Shown in pieces: positions 22,108 to 60,454 of a stretch of 64,000 nt of DNA; within the stretch, counting starts at the first letter, position 1, and every line of letters starts with the position of its first letter. Made by a program: the position numbers and the translations under genes. Origin of the DNA: Paratrimastix pyriformis (Eukaryota; Preaxostyla; Paratrimastigidae); assembly GCA_027972325.1 (NCBI GenBank), contig JAPMOS010000023.1, positions 258,001 to 322,000 of the forward strand, in the 5' to 3' direction. Under the pieces are notes generated by a model, which was not told where the DNA came from, ran no database searches, and saw only the letters and a program-made list of their open reading frames with translations.

Positions 22108-23167
22108 CACGGCGTGACACTTGGTAGCTAGAACCGAGCATTGGACTCTCGGTCTTCTCTGTCAAGAACGGTCAACCGGCCGACGACCGGGTTTTCAAAG
22201 AGAGCAAGTATTTTGGGTGTACTTTGTGGTGGTGCATGGTTTTCGCGCAAAAAAATGGGGTGTTGTATTGCTTTCTGGGCATCAACTGCGGCGATTCGCT
22301 TCAACTGCCAGCCAAGAAGTGGGGGTTTTGATTTCAGGCAAGGCACCGCTCATGCGGCGAGATAAACGCGTGCCGATGAAATTGAACAAACCGCACCTTT
22401 CTCGATGACCTCGGCGACGAGATATACAGATGAACAGGGGTCTGAGCACATCTTGCTCGTCGTCAACAAGGACCCCAGCCGGAACAAGGAGCATGAAGCC
22501 CCGCGAGCAGAAAACATGCGGCACCCTTCGGCTTTGCCTGAGAACTTCTTGAGCGGAGTTCGTCCGAGAAAGGCGGTTTGGGTGCTTTTGTGGGTGAGGT
22601 ATAGACGTGTTGGAAAAGAGTTGAGACAAGATCGCGCTCATGTGTCTGCCAATAACATTGAAGAACAACCTCCTTCAACCGAAAGATAGAATGTGGAGCT
22701 GTTCCGGAGATGTTTCAATTCATCTGTTAATGACCTGAGAAACGACACGAACAAAGCCGAAGCTCTTGCCGATCCACCGCAACGATGTCTTCAAGAATTT
22801 CTTGATGTGAAACGGTGAACATCACCAATGTACTGGAAGGAAATTCGGAAAAAGCAAGCAGGATTAATTTCTCTTCTGGCGGTGAAGCACCTGGCAAGGT
22901 TGGCAGGAGGAAAATGTCTCGCCTGGGGTGCGAAAACGGAACCGCGTAGAGTTGTCAGACCCAACCAACCAAGGCAAAACGTCAAAACGCAAGTGGGTAA
23001 GTCCATTTTCGCATTCAGCAACCTTCTGTCTGTTGACAAAAAAGAATGCCGTAAATCTTCCCAACCGCTGACTTTCCGAACCAAACCTTTGGGGTGTTGG
23101 GACAACTCCGCGAGGTGAGTTTAACAGTGTCCATACAAATATGCGGGCTACCAAGTGTCACGCCGTG
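22108..23167. repeat. Element-like segment bounded by a perfect 21-bp inverted repeat
   Basis: The 21 bases at 22108-22128 (starting CACGGCGTGACAC) are exactly reverse-complementary to 23147-23167 (ending GTGTCACGCCGTG). The intervening 1018 bp have no long ORF. Terminal inverted repeats of this size suit a non-autonomous DNA transposon. I see no obvious target-site duplication, so this remains a suggestion. Confidence 0.45.
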
Positions 23168-23250
23168 GAGGGAGAGGGCTCGGCCGCCTCTCAGCTTCTG
23201 GCTGGATTTTGGGTATCGCCCCCTGTCGAGATACATTTTCGATCTTCACA

Positions 23251-24123
23251 ATGGCAACTCCCGAGTGCGCCAAGTTCGATCAGTTCAATACCCAGACCTA
23301 TGTCTGTTGCGGGTTCCCTTTCAAACCTTTTAATATTTCTCGGCAGACTGTTGCTTACAAGGCCGATAACGTCTATGCTCTGTTGGGGAACTATCTCGAT
23401 AAGTATGTCCGGAACGGGATGCACATCATCGAAGTCGGTTGCGGTGCCAACGTTCCTGGGCTCTCCTGGTGCTCGAAGAACCGGAATGTGACCGCGTCTG
23501 TTGTTCCATTTTTCGTGGTCCCGAAACGTTCAACGGACTTTTCAGTGATATCTACGAGCCCAGTGATATGTTCCACTCAGCCGCGAAGCTGATCGCCACA
23601 CTCCCCGGTGCTGCCGGATACCAGGCCCATCACATGGCCGCCGACGATATCCCTGCTTCCAACCCCCGCAAGGGTGATGTGCTTATCTTTAACCGGATGC
23701 TCCATGAGTGGCGTCTCTATGAGCTGAAGCGTACTGGCTCGTTCGATCTGGCTGTGGAACTTCGGAAGGTGGCACATGCCTGCCTGAATCCCGGCGGGAT
23801 TGTCATTCTTGGCGACTTCTCCATCCCCGACGGTCTTCCCCAGGGTCTGTTCGCCCCTGCCCACACACCACTCAGCATTCTCACTCCCTGCTCCGGTTTG
23901 TTTTGCTGCCACAGCCCAACTCACCCGGGAGATGGAGGCCCTGCGCATCCGCATCGGGCACACCCACCCGCCCCAGGACTACGTCACCCTGCCCCAGGCC
24001 AACATCGCCCTGCGCGAGGCCCCCTGCTCGCTGGCCCCCCTGACCGTCCTCGAGAGCAGCCTGCTCAACGGGGTCGAGCATGACACCTCCCGGGTCTACT
24101 GGATGACCGCCGCCCGCCTGTAA
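23251..24123 (+). CDS. Class I SAM-dependent methyltransferase
   Basis: Three exons join in frame: 23251-23495, 23546-23844 and 23915-24123; both donors are GTCTGTT. The product has about 250 residues. It shows motif I in MHIIEVGCGANVPGL (SAM-binding Gly loop), an acidic beta-2 end (NVTADIYEPSDMFHSAAK), then KGDVLIFNRMLHEW and LNPGGIVILGDFSIPDG, the usual order for class I methyltransferases. The N-terminus (MATPECAKFDQFNTQTYVCC) is family-unspecific, and the C-terminus adds about 70 residues ending MTAARL. No substrate-specific motif is recognised. The first exon is visibly less GC-rich than the last. Confidence 0.75.
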
Positions 24124-24448
24124 GCCGAGCCTTGGCATCATCTGGACTGGGACTGGGCGGTGCGAGAGTGTCAGTCATCGGTGGTGATTTCGGTCTCTTT
24201 TTGTGGGAGTGCGTGAGCTTGTTTTTCCCATTTGTGCTGCTTGCTGCCCGTGACGGGCAGTGCGTGGTCTTTGCCTGGGCTGCCTCTCCCGGTCCCCTGC
24301 GGTGCCCTCTTCACCAGTGGCACGCAGCGACGGGCGGCGCCCTGTTTTCGGGAAGACTGCGGTTCTTTCGCATCGATCGATGCCCCGCTTGGGAGGGGGA
24401 GAGAGAGAGAGAGAGAGAGAGTCCTTGCGAGTCGGATTTGGAAGCCCC
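24124..24448. other. Convergent intergenic region with a (GA)n tract
   Basis: The 325-bp gap between two converging genes carries about ten GA units near 24401-24421. No gene or RNA signal was found. Confidence 0.6.
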
Positions 24449-27400
24449 TCAGTTCGTGGGTCGGGGCGCGGCATCCGCCTGCGGAGCGGGTGATGCAGCC
24501 CGGGCCCCGAGGCGCGACGCGGACCCCCGGCGCGGGAAGAGGCCGTCCCCAGCCGCGGGGCCCCCCTCGGTCGGAGAGGCTGTGGGCTGCTGTGTTGCCA
24601 ACGAGGTCTGGCTGGCCGCCAGGGCGGCACCCGACCCGGAGCGGCGCAATGAGGGCGCCCGGGATGGGGGCCGGCTAGCCGAGGCACGGGCCAGGGCCGC
24701 CAGGGGCGCATCCTGCGGGGGCAGCGACTGCGAGGCCCGCGCCAGGGAGCCGGCGCTGCCCGCCCGGCCAAGGGGCGGCACGGCACCCGTTGATGGCAGG
24801 GGCACGGGGGAGACCGAGTCCCGATCCCGGGGCGGAGGCGAGTCCGACGAGGCGCGGGCGGGGGCGGGGGCGGGGGTGTGGGTGGGGATGGGGCCCTCGG
24901 AGGACGCGGGGCCGGAGGCCGAGGGGGCGCGGGGCGGCAGTGCCGGCCGGCCGGCCGAGGCCGAGGCGGCCCTGGAGGCGGGGCGGGCCGCGGCTGCTGG
25001 GGCCTCTGCCGTCCGCGAGCCGGACGCCGGGCGGGCCGCCCCGACCTGCTCGGCCTCACCAATCCCCGGCCGCCCCGAGCTGGCGGGCCGGGGCGGGGGC
25101 AGGGGAGCCGTGGCGGCCCAGCCCGGCTCGGCGGCTGTGGGCTGCTGCTGCTGCTGGCTGGGGGGCCGCTTGGTGGCGCTGGATGCGGTGGCGGGTCGCC
25201 TGCCGTCGAGCGGCTCGGGGGCCGCGGTCTGGACGTCATGCCCGTGACGGGTCGAGGGCCGGGACGCCGAGGCGGAGGTCGGGGGCCGGGCAGCGGGTTC
25301 GTCCCCGTCGAGCGCGTGGCGGGACGGGGGCCGCCCTTCGGGCTCAGCCCCTGGGGCCGGGGCAGTCCGGGGGGCCGTTCCGAGGCGCGGGGAAGGCCCA
25401 TGCCCAACGGGCACCAGCGCCGGGGCCTCGGGAGGTGCCACCAGAGGGAGGGTGCGCGATGGGGGGCGCATGACGGGGAGCGGAGGCAGGCGAATCTCCT
25501 CCTCTTCATCATCGTCCTCCTCCTCCACTTCCTCCTCCTCCTCCTCGGCAGCTGTGGAGGCGTCGAGGCCGGGCGGGGCGGGCGGCGGGCGCGAGGGTGG
25601 CCTGGCGTTGGGCTGGGACGGGGTCGGGGCGGGCAGGACGGGTGCGCCCGGTCCGGCCGAGGCGCGGGGGGTCCGCGGGGGGCTGGCCGGCTGCGGGTGG
25701 GCCGCGGAGGGAGGGCGGGCCGAGGGCGGGCGAGGGGCGCTGCTGCTGCTCCCCACCAAGTCCGCCGTGGCTGGCCGAGGGATGCCGTCATCATCACCCG
25801 GTGGGGGCGGGTGGGGGCGCTGCTGCAGGCGGGACCCCGACGTGGTTCGGCTGCCGCCCGTTGCGGGCCGGGGGGCGGCCTCCTCCGGACCGGCAGCGGC
25901 GGGCCCGTCGACCCGGGCGGCGCTGGTGGCGGGCCGGGCGGCCTCGGCCAGGGGGCGCCTCTGGGAGTGGCGGGTGGTGGAGACCCGGCTGCCGCCGCTG
26001 CCCTCGCTGCCTGTGCCGGTGCGGGGCGGCTCCTCTGTGGCGGCGCCTGCGGAGGGGGGCCGGCCGATGGAGGCGGGGCGGTGGCGGTGGGGATGACCGA
26101 CTTCGGGTTCGGCTTCGTCCACAGGTGGGGGTGAGCCCGGGGCGGCCGGGGCAGGGGGCGACGCCCGGCCGGCCTGCGGGGCGACCGCCGAGTGGGCCGT
26201 CTGGGGGCGGCCCGCCTGGGCCGACCGAGAGGAACGCACCGGCGCCTCCTGAGGGGCCGCCGTCCGGTCCCCCGAGCGGGTGGAAGACGCCGTCCCGGGG
26301 CGGGGGACTTGGGAGGGGGCCGACGAGGTGGCTGGCCGTGCGCTGGCCGGCGCTGGGGCCTCGGCTGCGGTTGCGGGGCGGGCCGTGGCGGGCCGGTTGG
26401 CACTGGCCGGGGCATCCGCCTGGGGGCCAGGGGCCTCGGCTGCTGGGCGGGCTGTGGCAGGCCGCGGCTGGTGCTGGGAGGAGGGCCCGGATGGGGCGAG
26501 CCGCGAGGCGGGGCGGAGGGCTGCGGCTCCCTCCTGCGTCCCCGCCGCCGCCTCGGCCGCCCCGCCCGGCGCAGGGGGGTGCCCGCGGGCACTCCTGGCC
26601 GTGCCGGGCCGGGCGGAGGACGACGAGACAGCGCTGGATGGGCGCATGGTGGCCCCGAGGGGTCCTGTAACCTCCCTGTGCTCCGGCGCCTCATGCTCGT
26701 CCTCCCCCCCGTCCTCCTCCTCGTCCTCGTCGCCGCCGTGGGCCGGGATTGCCGCCAGGGCCGACATGAGGGCCGCCAGGGGGGCCGGGCTCGTCCCCTC
26801 CAGAGGGGCGGGCGACTGGGAGGCGCCCAGGGTGAGCAGGCCGGGGGGCTCATCCCCCGGGGCGCCCCGCTCCAGCTGGCCCGCAGACAGGGGCCGCTCC
26901 GCCTCCGACCGACGGACCGCTGCCGCCCGGCCTCCACCCGCGCCGCCGCCGTCGCCCCCGGGCGATTTGATGGTGGCGGGACGGGCCTCCTCAGCCACCT
27001 GGGGTACCCGGGCCGGCAAGATCTGCGAGAGGGGCCGCATGGGTGTTGCCGGCTGGGAGGCGGGCGCCGGGTGGGGGCTGCTACCATTCGCCGCCTCGCG
27101 GGGCAGCAGCAGGGGCCGTGGCGAGGGCCCGCCCGGGGTGGCGGCGGCGGGGGCCCGCGTGCTGGCGGCCGTGTAGGGCCGGGGCGCTGGGGACGGGTCC
27201 GTGGCGGGAGTGGCCGTCCGGGCGGTGGCGGGCCGGGACTGGTCGGGGTGGTAGGCCGGCAGGGTGCTGGCCGAGGCCGAGGCCGAGGCGCTTGTGGTGG
27301 TCGATGCCGTGGCGGGCCGCGAGAGGCCGGCGACGGTCCGATCCACGGATGCCGTGCGGGACGGGGGCCGGGCGGGGTCCATCGTGCAGGCGGCAGGGGC

Positions 27401-30400
27401 AGCAGAAGGGGCCTGCGCGGCGGCGATGATGTGGGGGCATGGGTGAGCGCAGGGTCATGATTGGGTGATGATGATTGGGTGATGATGATTGGATGATGAT
27501 TGGATGATGATGATTGGATGATGATGATTGGATGATGATGATTGGATGATGATGATTGGATGATGATGGTGGTGGTTGGGTGAATGATGATTGGGTGATG
27601 ATGATTGGGTGATGATGATTGGGTGATGATGATTGGGTGATGATGATTGGGTGATGATGATTGGGTGATGATGATTGGGTGATGATTGGGGCTGGGTGGG
27701 CGGACCGTGGGTGGGGGCGGCTGCTGGAGGCCCGTGGGGGCGGGCTGGGCCTCGCCCTGGACGGCGAAGCTCTCGAGGAGGTCCTCCCCGCGCAGCCGGC
27801 TGGTCCGGGCCGCCCAAGTGGCCCCCGGGGCTGGCGCCACGCCGCCCTCGGCCGACGAGGCGACCTGGCTGTCCGCGGCCGCCGCCCGGGAGGCGCCCGA
27901 TGTGGGGCGGGGCGTGGGCGAGGCGCACGGCAGCCGGGCGGGGGTCCGAGGCGACAGGGCGGGCCGGCCGGCCGCCGGGGGCGGAGATGCCATCCGCGAT
28001 GCGGGCACGGCCATGGCATCCTGGGCAGAGAGCGCCAAGGGGGCAGCAGGACGGCAGCAGGACGGCAGGGGGGGGGGGGGGGGGGGGGGGGGCGGCAGGG
28101 GAAGATGAGTAACAGCGTGCTTCGGTCATCCAGTCGCCTCAGATGGCGTGGCGTGCGGTGGGGGGCAGGGGTGGGTGGGGACCTGGACGGCGGCGAAGAA
28201 GGGCTCGCGCCTGCGGAGGGTCAGCGAGAGCACCGATGCCGACCGGGGCGTCGGCTGGGGCGGCTGCTGGTCGGGGGCCGGGGCGACCGCCACCGAGGAG
28301 GACGGGGGCCCGGCCAGCCCGGCCACGATGGCGGCCGGGGGCGTGTGGGGCGTGGCCGGGCCGGAGGACGGGCTGGTGGGGGAGATGACGGGGCTCTCGG
28401 GTTCACCCTCGGCGTCCTCCTCCTCGGCCTCCCCGTCCGAGGGCAGCTCCTCGGGCGGGTTCGCTGCCCCCACCGACACGTCACCAACGCCAGCACCACG
28501 GGCACAGCACCAACGCCAGCACCACGGGAGCACCAGAGCAACGAAAGTGACGAGGTCGGCAGCTGGGAGGGGCGATGGAGGGGGGCTGGTTTCAGTCACA
28601 GATGGCGGACCCTGGAGGAGCAGCTCCTCGATGTACTGGCGCTGCCTGAGGGTGGGCAGGAAGGCGCTCTCGGTGGGGACGCCCTCGGCGGGGCCGTGGT
28701 CCGTCAGCCACTCGAGCAGGCCACGCCCCAGGGCCGCCTCGTGCAGCCGCCGACGGTGCAGCACGCTGACACAGACAGCCACAGCCACAGCCTCAACGGT
28801 CAGCGAGGGCGCAGCGAGAAGGCGGGCAGCATGCAGGGGGGACGCACGCAAAGGGGGGAGCGGGGCTGCCGCCTGGGCTGGACGATGAGGGGCGGACCTG
28901 AAGAGGATGCTCAGCCCGTAGATGCGAACCTGCACGCCACGCAGAAACAGAAACCAACCCGACCGGCCCGGCCGGACGGACACAAGCGGCGATGAGGGAG
29001 GGAGGGAGGGAGGGAGGGCGGGTGTGTGTGTGTGAGGCAGGCCGGGGGCTGCCGACCTGGGCGATGGGGTGCACGGCGGCGGCCTGGAGGGGCCCCCAGA
29101 GCCCATCGGGGGGCAGCTCCTCGCAGGCGGCGGCCCCCGCCCGGCGGAGGGTCAGATGCAGCAGCAGCAGCGCCCCGTACTGGAGCCTGCCCATATGCCC
29201 AGGGGCCAACCGACATGTGCCCAAAGAACGGTTGGCCGCCACGCTCACAAAGGCCGGGATGATGGATTGCCCTCCCGTCACTCCTTCCCCAACGCCACCA
29301 GCGAAGGACGGGGGCCACAGACCCCAGGGCGGAGACGCCCATGACGGCGTCGGGCTGGCTGGGACCCTGGGCGGTCCGCTCGAGGGGCGCTCGCAACAGC
29401 GCAAAGAGCCACCCCACGGCCCCCAGCCGGACGAGCTCCCCCGATCCGGCCCGCCTGGCAGCCCGGCAAACAGCAGGAGCAGCAGGCAGGAGCGGAAAGG
29501 GTCATGATGCGAGGGCGCCAGAGGTCTCCGAGCAGGTCACGCACCAACGAAGTGCTACCCCGTGCCAGCCGGGCGGGTGGGCGGGCGGGGTGGGTGGCGG
29601 CGGACCGCTGGCTCATCTTGCGGAGGACGGAGAGGCTCACCTCGATGAGGCCCACCGAGGCGCTGGCCTCGGCAGGGTCGAGCGGGTCGGCCGCCCCCTC
29701 GGGACCCTCGCCTTCGCCTTCGCCATCGCCCTCGGGCCGCGCCAGGGCCGCCACCCGCTGCACAAAGGCAAACACGGTCCCCACGCATGTGGGAGCCAGC
29801 AGGTAGCCAGGTCTGCCCGCCGACCGCCCCCCCCCCCCCCCCCCCCCACCGCAGGTCAAACGCACCCCAGAACGAGCGAGAATGAGGGCAGAGGGCCGTG
29901 GGGGTGCTTTCGAGGGCCCCACCCCTGATGGGGGTCGAGGGCAGTGGGAGCCGAGAGCAGCAGGGCCATCCAGAGGTCGAGCCGAGAGCACAGGGGGGGA
30001 GACAGGCAGCAGGGACAGGGGCAGGGCGGGGCAGGTGCGGACTGCTCGTCCATCCAGAGGTCGAGGAAGCGGAGGGCCTGCAGGTGGATGGCCGCCAGCC
30101 GGAGGCGCCCCGGGCCGCTCAGCGCCCCCAGGTGCCGCCGGGCCGCAGCCAGGTCGTCCTCGGCGCCCCCGGGGGGCCCACCCGCCGTCACGGCGAGCGG
30201 ATTCAGCGAGTGCGATAGCAGGCAGGCAAGCACCGACTGGGCCCCGCCCAACCACCAGACAAACACCCGGGAACCGGATGAAGGAGGCTGGCTGGCGGCC
30301 CGTTGGATGGCCAGCGGGGCGGCAGGGCGAGGGGTCGAGCGGGGGGACCTGGTTCTGGCCGGCGACGGGTGCGTCGTGGAGGCCGAGCACGTCGTGGCGG

Positions 30401-31108
30401 GCGAAGTCGCGCAGGGTGGCCCGCCGCTGGGAGGCCGACTCCGTCCGGGCAATCCGCTGCCACCCCGGCGGCCAGGGCCCAGTCCCCCCAACATCCACAA
30501 CAGGCACCGAGTTTGATGATGAAACAGCTGACGGCGGGTGGGGCATGTGTGTGTGTGTGGGGGTTGAGCGGACCCAGCGCAGGGCCTGGAGGAGGTTGGC
30601 CCGGATCTCCATGAGGTCCTCCTCGGTCGCCTCGTCCTGCTCGTCCCCGGCCGCCCCCGAGGCCGCCGTGCCCCCGCCCCCGGCGCCCAGCAGCATCTCA
30701 GCGGCTCGGGTGGCCCCGCCGGCCGCGTGCGAGGAAGACGAATGGGCCGCCGCCTCAGGGGGCAGGGCCATCGACTGGGCCGCCCAGGCGCCCGTGGGCC
30801 CCTGGTCGGCGGGGGCGCCCGGGATGGGCATGGAGGCGCTCAGGGGGGTCACCGAGCCGCGCAGGAAGGCCTTGGCCCGGTCGTAGTCCAGCATGGGATG
30901 GGCATCGTCGCCGCCCGCCCCCGAGTAGGTCGGCGAGGGGTCCACGCTGGCCGAGCGGGCCCCCAGCCCCAGTCCCAGCCCCAGCGGGGCCGGCAGGGCG
31001 GCACCCGCGCGGGCCGAGAGGCTGCTGCCGGTGCTCGTGCTCAGACCACAGGCCTCGCCGCCCCGCCCCGCCGGGGGCACCGCCTGGGCCTGCTGCACCT
31101 GGGGCACC

Positions 31109-31141
<33 letters not shown>

Positions 31142-33614
31142 GCCGGGCGGGCGGTGGGGGGCGGGTCGGTCGATGCGCGGAAGGAGGCCGCCAGGGAATC
31201 GCTCGGGGGCAGCGCGGCGCGGGCCGTCGAGGGCCGGAACCGGTCGGCGCCTGGCGATGACCAGCGCAGGCCCAGCAGACCGACCCCCGGTCAGGCGCAC
31301 AGGAGATGAAGCGAGGCAGCGCCGGAGAGACAGCGGGCGGGCAGTGGGGGCGGTGTTGGGCTGGGGGGACGGCGGTGGTGAGGGGCAAGGAGCACGAGGG
31401 CCTGTGCGGACCGTCCCGGTCCTGGAGGGTCACGTCCCGCATGGCGGGCGCCTGCTCGGATGCCTCCTGCAGAGAGAGGGAGCCCATCTGCACGACCCGA
31501 CCCGACCCGGCGGCCGAGAGATGGCCCACATCCATCCATCCATCCATCCATCCATCCATCCATCCATCCATCCATCCATCCATCCATCCATCCATCCATG
31601 GGGTGAGTCCGACGAACAGGAGGGCGGAGGGGGTGCCACGAAGGGGCGAGGGCGAGGGGAGGGGGGTGGGAGGTGGGGGGAGCCGCCAGACCACGGAGGG
31701 CGTGATGCCCAGGGTCTGCTCGAACTCGCAGAGGTGCTCGTACAGGCTGCGGATGTACCCGCCCGAGATCTGCGCCCCCCCGGCCCGCGAGCCGCCCCGA
31801 GAGGTCAAGCGGGTCAGGCCAGGTCAGGTGTGGCGATGCAGGCCGGCGGCGCGTTGCTGCGGTGGACGGCAAGTCGTGCCCAGGCGGGCAGGCGGTGTGT
31901 GCGCGGGTGGGGTGTGGCTGTTTTCAGGGGCCGCAGACGGTCTCGCGGCGTGTGCGCATGTTCTCCATGGTGGCCATCATCGACGCGCACAGCTGCAGCA
32001 GGTGGCGGAACCGGGCCTGCGCCCACCGTCCGCCATGCACCCGCCCCACCCCGGGCGCAAATGGGGAGCCGAAGGTGTGAGAGGCAGGGGCCGAGGCCAG
32101 GTGTCGCCCAGCCGCACACACGAAGCGCGGGAACCGGGACGCGAGCGGGCGGGCGGATGTGACCTGGGCCTGGTCGAGCTGCACCTTGTACTCCTGCCTG
32201 AGGGCCCGCTCGCGCCCCTGAGTGGCGGCGATCTGAGCGCGCAGCTCGGCAATCACTAACCCCCACGCCCGGGCCCCCACGCCCATCGAGGACAGTGGGT
32301 GGGTGTCATACAGGGGGTGTGCCAGACAGGGGGTGGGTGTGCCATACAGGGGTGGGTGTGCCATACAGGGGGTGGGTGGCGTAGTGGCCATCATAAGCGC
32401 CGCAGGGGCAGCAGGGGGCCCGGCACGGACCGGCTTGGTGCTGTGCCGTCGCCGCGGGCGGAAGGGGGCCAGGCGCGAGGGGGCGATGATGAGGGGCGAT
32501 GGCAGCAGACGGGCAGGAAAGGAGGCGCGATGAGAGAGGGCCATTGGATCCGGGAGGGGTGGTGATAATTGGGAGAGTGGGCGTGAGAGGTGGTGGCGGT
32601 GGGTGGTGGGCGGTGGGGAACGCCGACCGTGCGGAGGGTCTCGGCCAGCTGGTCCTGGAGCAGCTCCGGCTGCTGGGAGCCGCCCTGGTCGCTCAGGGAC
32701 CATTCCGACTCCTGGCCGCCCGTCGACTGAAGCAGGCTGGGCGGGTGGCGGGTGAGGATCCCATCGGGCAGGTCCGGGTGTGGTGCAGCCGGGGGGAGTT
32801 GAGCGCGGGCGTCCGTGGGGAGAAGCCGAGAGAAGGTGAGCAATGGTTCCGCCAATCTGACACCTGGGGCATGGCGCGTGGGCAGGGGCTGCGTGAGGGC
32901 GGGCGACGGACGGGAGGGGCACCGTGGCCGCGTGCCCGGCCGAGGCCCCCGAGCTCTCGAAGGCGGGCTGGCGGGGCGCCCCGTACTGGCTGCTCACGAA
33001 TCGGGGCGCCCGAGGGGGCGACGGCGGGGCGGGCAGCACGTGGGTGAGGAAGGACTGCAGCTGCTCCCGCAGTCGGGTCACCCAGAGGTCCTGCCAGGCG
33101 GGCGGAAATCACCTCAGGTGAGAGATGCAGACGCAAACAGACCCCGCGCAAAAGCTCGGAGAAGCTCGGGTGAACGTACACCTCAGCCGGAGTCAGCCGA
33201 GGCAGGACAAAGAAGGGTTTCAGGTTGGTCATCGACGTGAGCCGATCCGAATATTGCATGAGAAAGCGCTGAAAGTTGGCGGCACAGTCGGAGAAGCGAG
33301 AGGACGTCTGGGGTGACCCCTAAAAGAAACGAAAAACGTGAAAATGAAACCAGGTTGAAAGGGAGCTGACCCTGCCGGCCAGAGTCCGCGGATGAATTGG
33401 GGAGAGGGTCAACCAAAGGTTGAGGTAAAAATACCTAACAAAAAAAAAATACCGAGTGCAACAAGCAAGCGAAACATGCCACAGACAACTTCAAAGTCAA
33501 CTCGTCATCTTTGACATCAGGCGGAATCAATGTGTCCCAAAGGCGCCCCATTGCCAAAAAGTTCCCTTCATCAAACGCCCCAAGGAATGATGGTATCGCC
33601 GGATGCTGACTCAT
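24449..33614 (-). CDS. ARMC9: ARMC9-like basal-body / ciliary protein
   Basis: The minus-strand start at 33614 gives [19 protein letters not shown] followed by [14 protein letters not shown], which aligns in order with the region after the LisH motif in ARMC9. Further family landmarks follow in order: [10 protein letters not shown]...[40 protein letters not shown], armadillo-like helices ([16 protein letters not shown]), [13 protein letters not shown], and the acidic [17 protein letters not shown]. The last exon (about 27421-24449) encodes a roughly 980-residue disordered tail full of RPATAR/RPxSA repeats, unusually long. ARMC9 acts at the basal body and ciliary tip. The N-terminal LisH domain is missing from this model. 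Many introns start GTCCG or GTCCA. Intron 1 is canonical (GTATTT...CTTTTAG). Confidence 0.75.
27458..27690. repeat. ARMC9 intronic minisatellite (TGATGATGATTGGG type)
   Basis: About 16 copies of a 12-15 bp unit built from GATGATGATTGG(G/A) fill one intron of the ARMC9-like gene. The copies vary slightly in TGATGA number. Confidence 0.9.
31530..31599. repeat. (CATC)n microsatellite
   Basis: About 17 uninterrupted CATC units lie in an ARMC9-like intron. Confidence 0.95.
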
Positions 33615-33707
33615 CCGTCACCAAGGGGGCGTTCGAAAAGGCAGGCGCCGAAATGAAAAAGATAGCAGAAACCACCCACGCGTTGGGCAGACCTTTGCAG
33701 GTGGAGG
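33615..33707. promoter_or_regulatory. Divergent promoter of the ARMC9-like and F-box genes
   Basis: Only 93 bp separate the two ATGs. The segment is less GC-rich than either gene body; no specific box is recognised. Confidence 0.35.
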
Positions 33708-43479
<9,772 letters not shown>

Positions 43480-43717
43480 GAAGCTTTGGAAACCCTCTCC
43501 CTCTCCTTCCCTCCCCTTGTAAACAGTTGCTCCGGCAACAGTTTGTGGTCGTTTTCATGAGAGTTTGAACTTTTGAAACGACGGCCGCCGCAACCCGTTC
43601 GCCTGGTGTTGGCAATTTCATCCACACCCGCCCGGGGGACGCAGACGCCCCTTCTCCCAAGACGTGCCCAGCCTGACGGTGATGAGCATATACAGCGGGC
43701 ATCTTGGGGAAATGCGC

Positions 43718-60352
<16,635 letters not shown>

Positions 60353-60454
60353 AGCCAACCACAAAAAGGGACTGTGCACTGGCCCCGTTCAAACAGTTTT
60401 TATCTCCTCACGCAGCCCCCAACTCAGCAGCCTCCAGCCTTCGACCCAGTTTCG
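60353..60454. promoter_or_regulatory. Divergent promoter of PI4KA and the 3'-most gene
   Basis: This 102-bp, lower-GC gap lies between two opposed ATGs. The rightward start is preceded by CCAGTTTCG. Confidence 0.35.

Larger units (their letters stand above)
21567..23250. other. Gene-free, lower-GC intergenic stretch
   Basis: This is the longest stretch without a convincing gene. Its base composition is much more balanced than the flanks, and the short ORFs in it have no recognisable motifs. It contains three copies of the GGCCAACACGTTTTCCC motif, a palindrome GCGAATGTTCGC at 22082-22093, and a perfect 21-bp inverted repeat at 22108-22128 and 23147-23167. It separates two divergent gene starts and is far longer than the other divergent gaps here. 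It could hide an RNA gene or a decayed mobile element; I cannot assign either. Confidence 0.5.

Noticed and set aside
22282-22668. Minus-strand 128-residue ORF in the 21.6-23.2 kb gap
   Set aside because: No motif, no start context and no spliced neighbours; its composition matches the non-coding surroundings.
27458-27690. Regular direct repeats that could be taken for a CRISPR-like array
   Set aside because: The unit is a 12-15 bp simple-sequence derivative without unique spacers, inside an intron of a eukaryotic gene.
27081-28038. Minus-strand ORFs with HHP and IIIIQSS runs crossing the ARMC9 minisatellite
   Set aside because: They read through the TGATGATGATTGGG repeat in an intron; only the segments outside it belong to ARMC9 exons.
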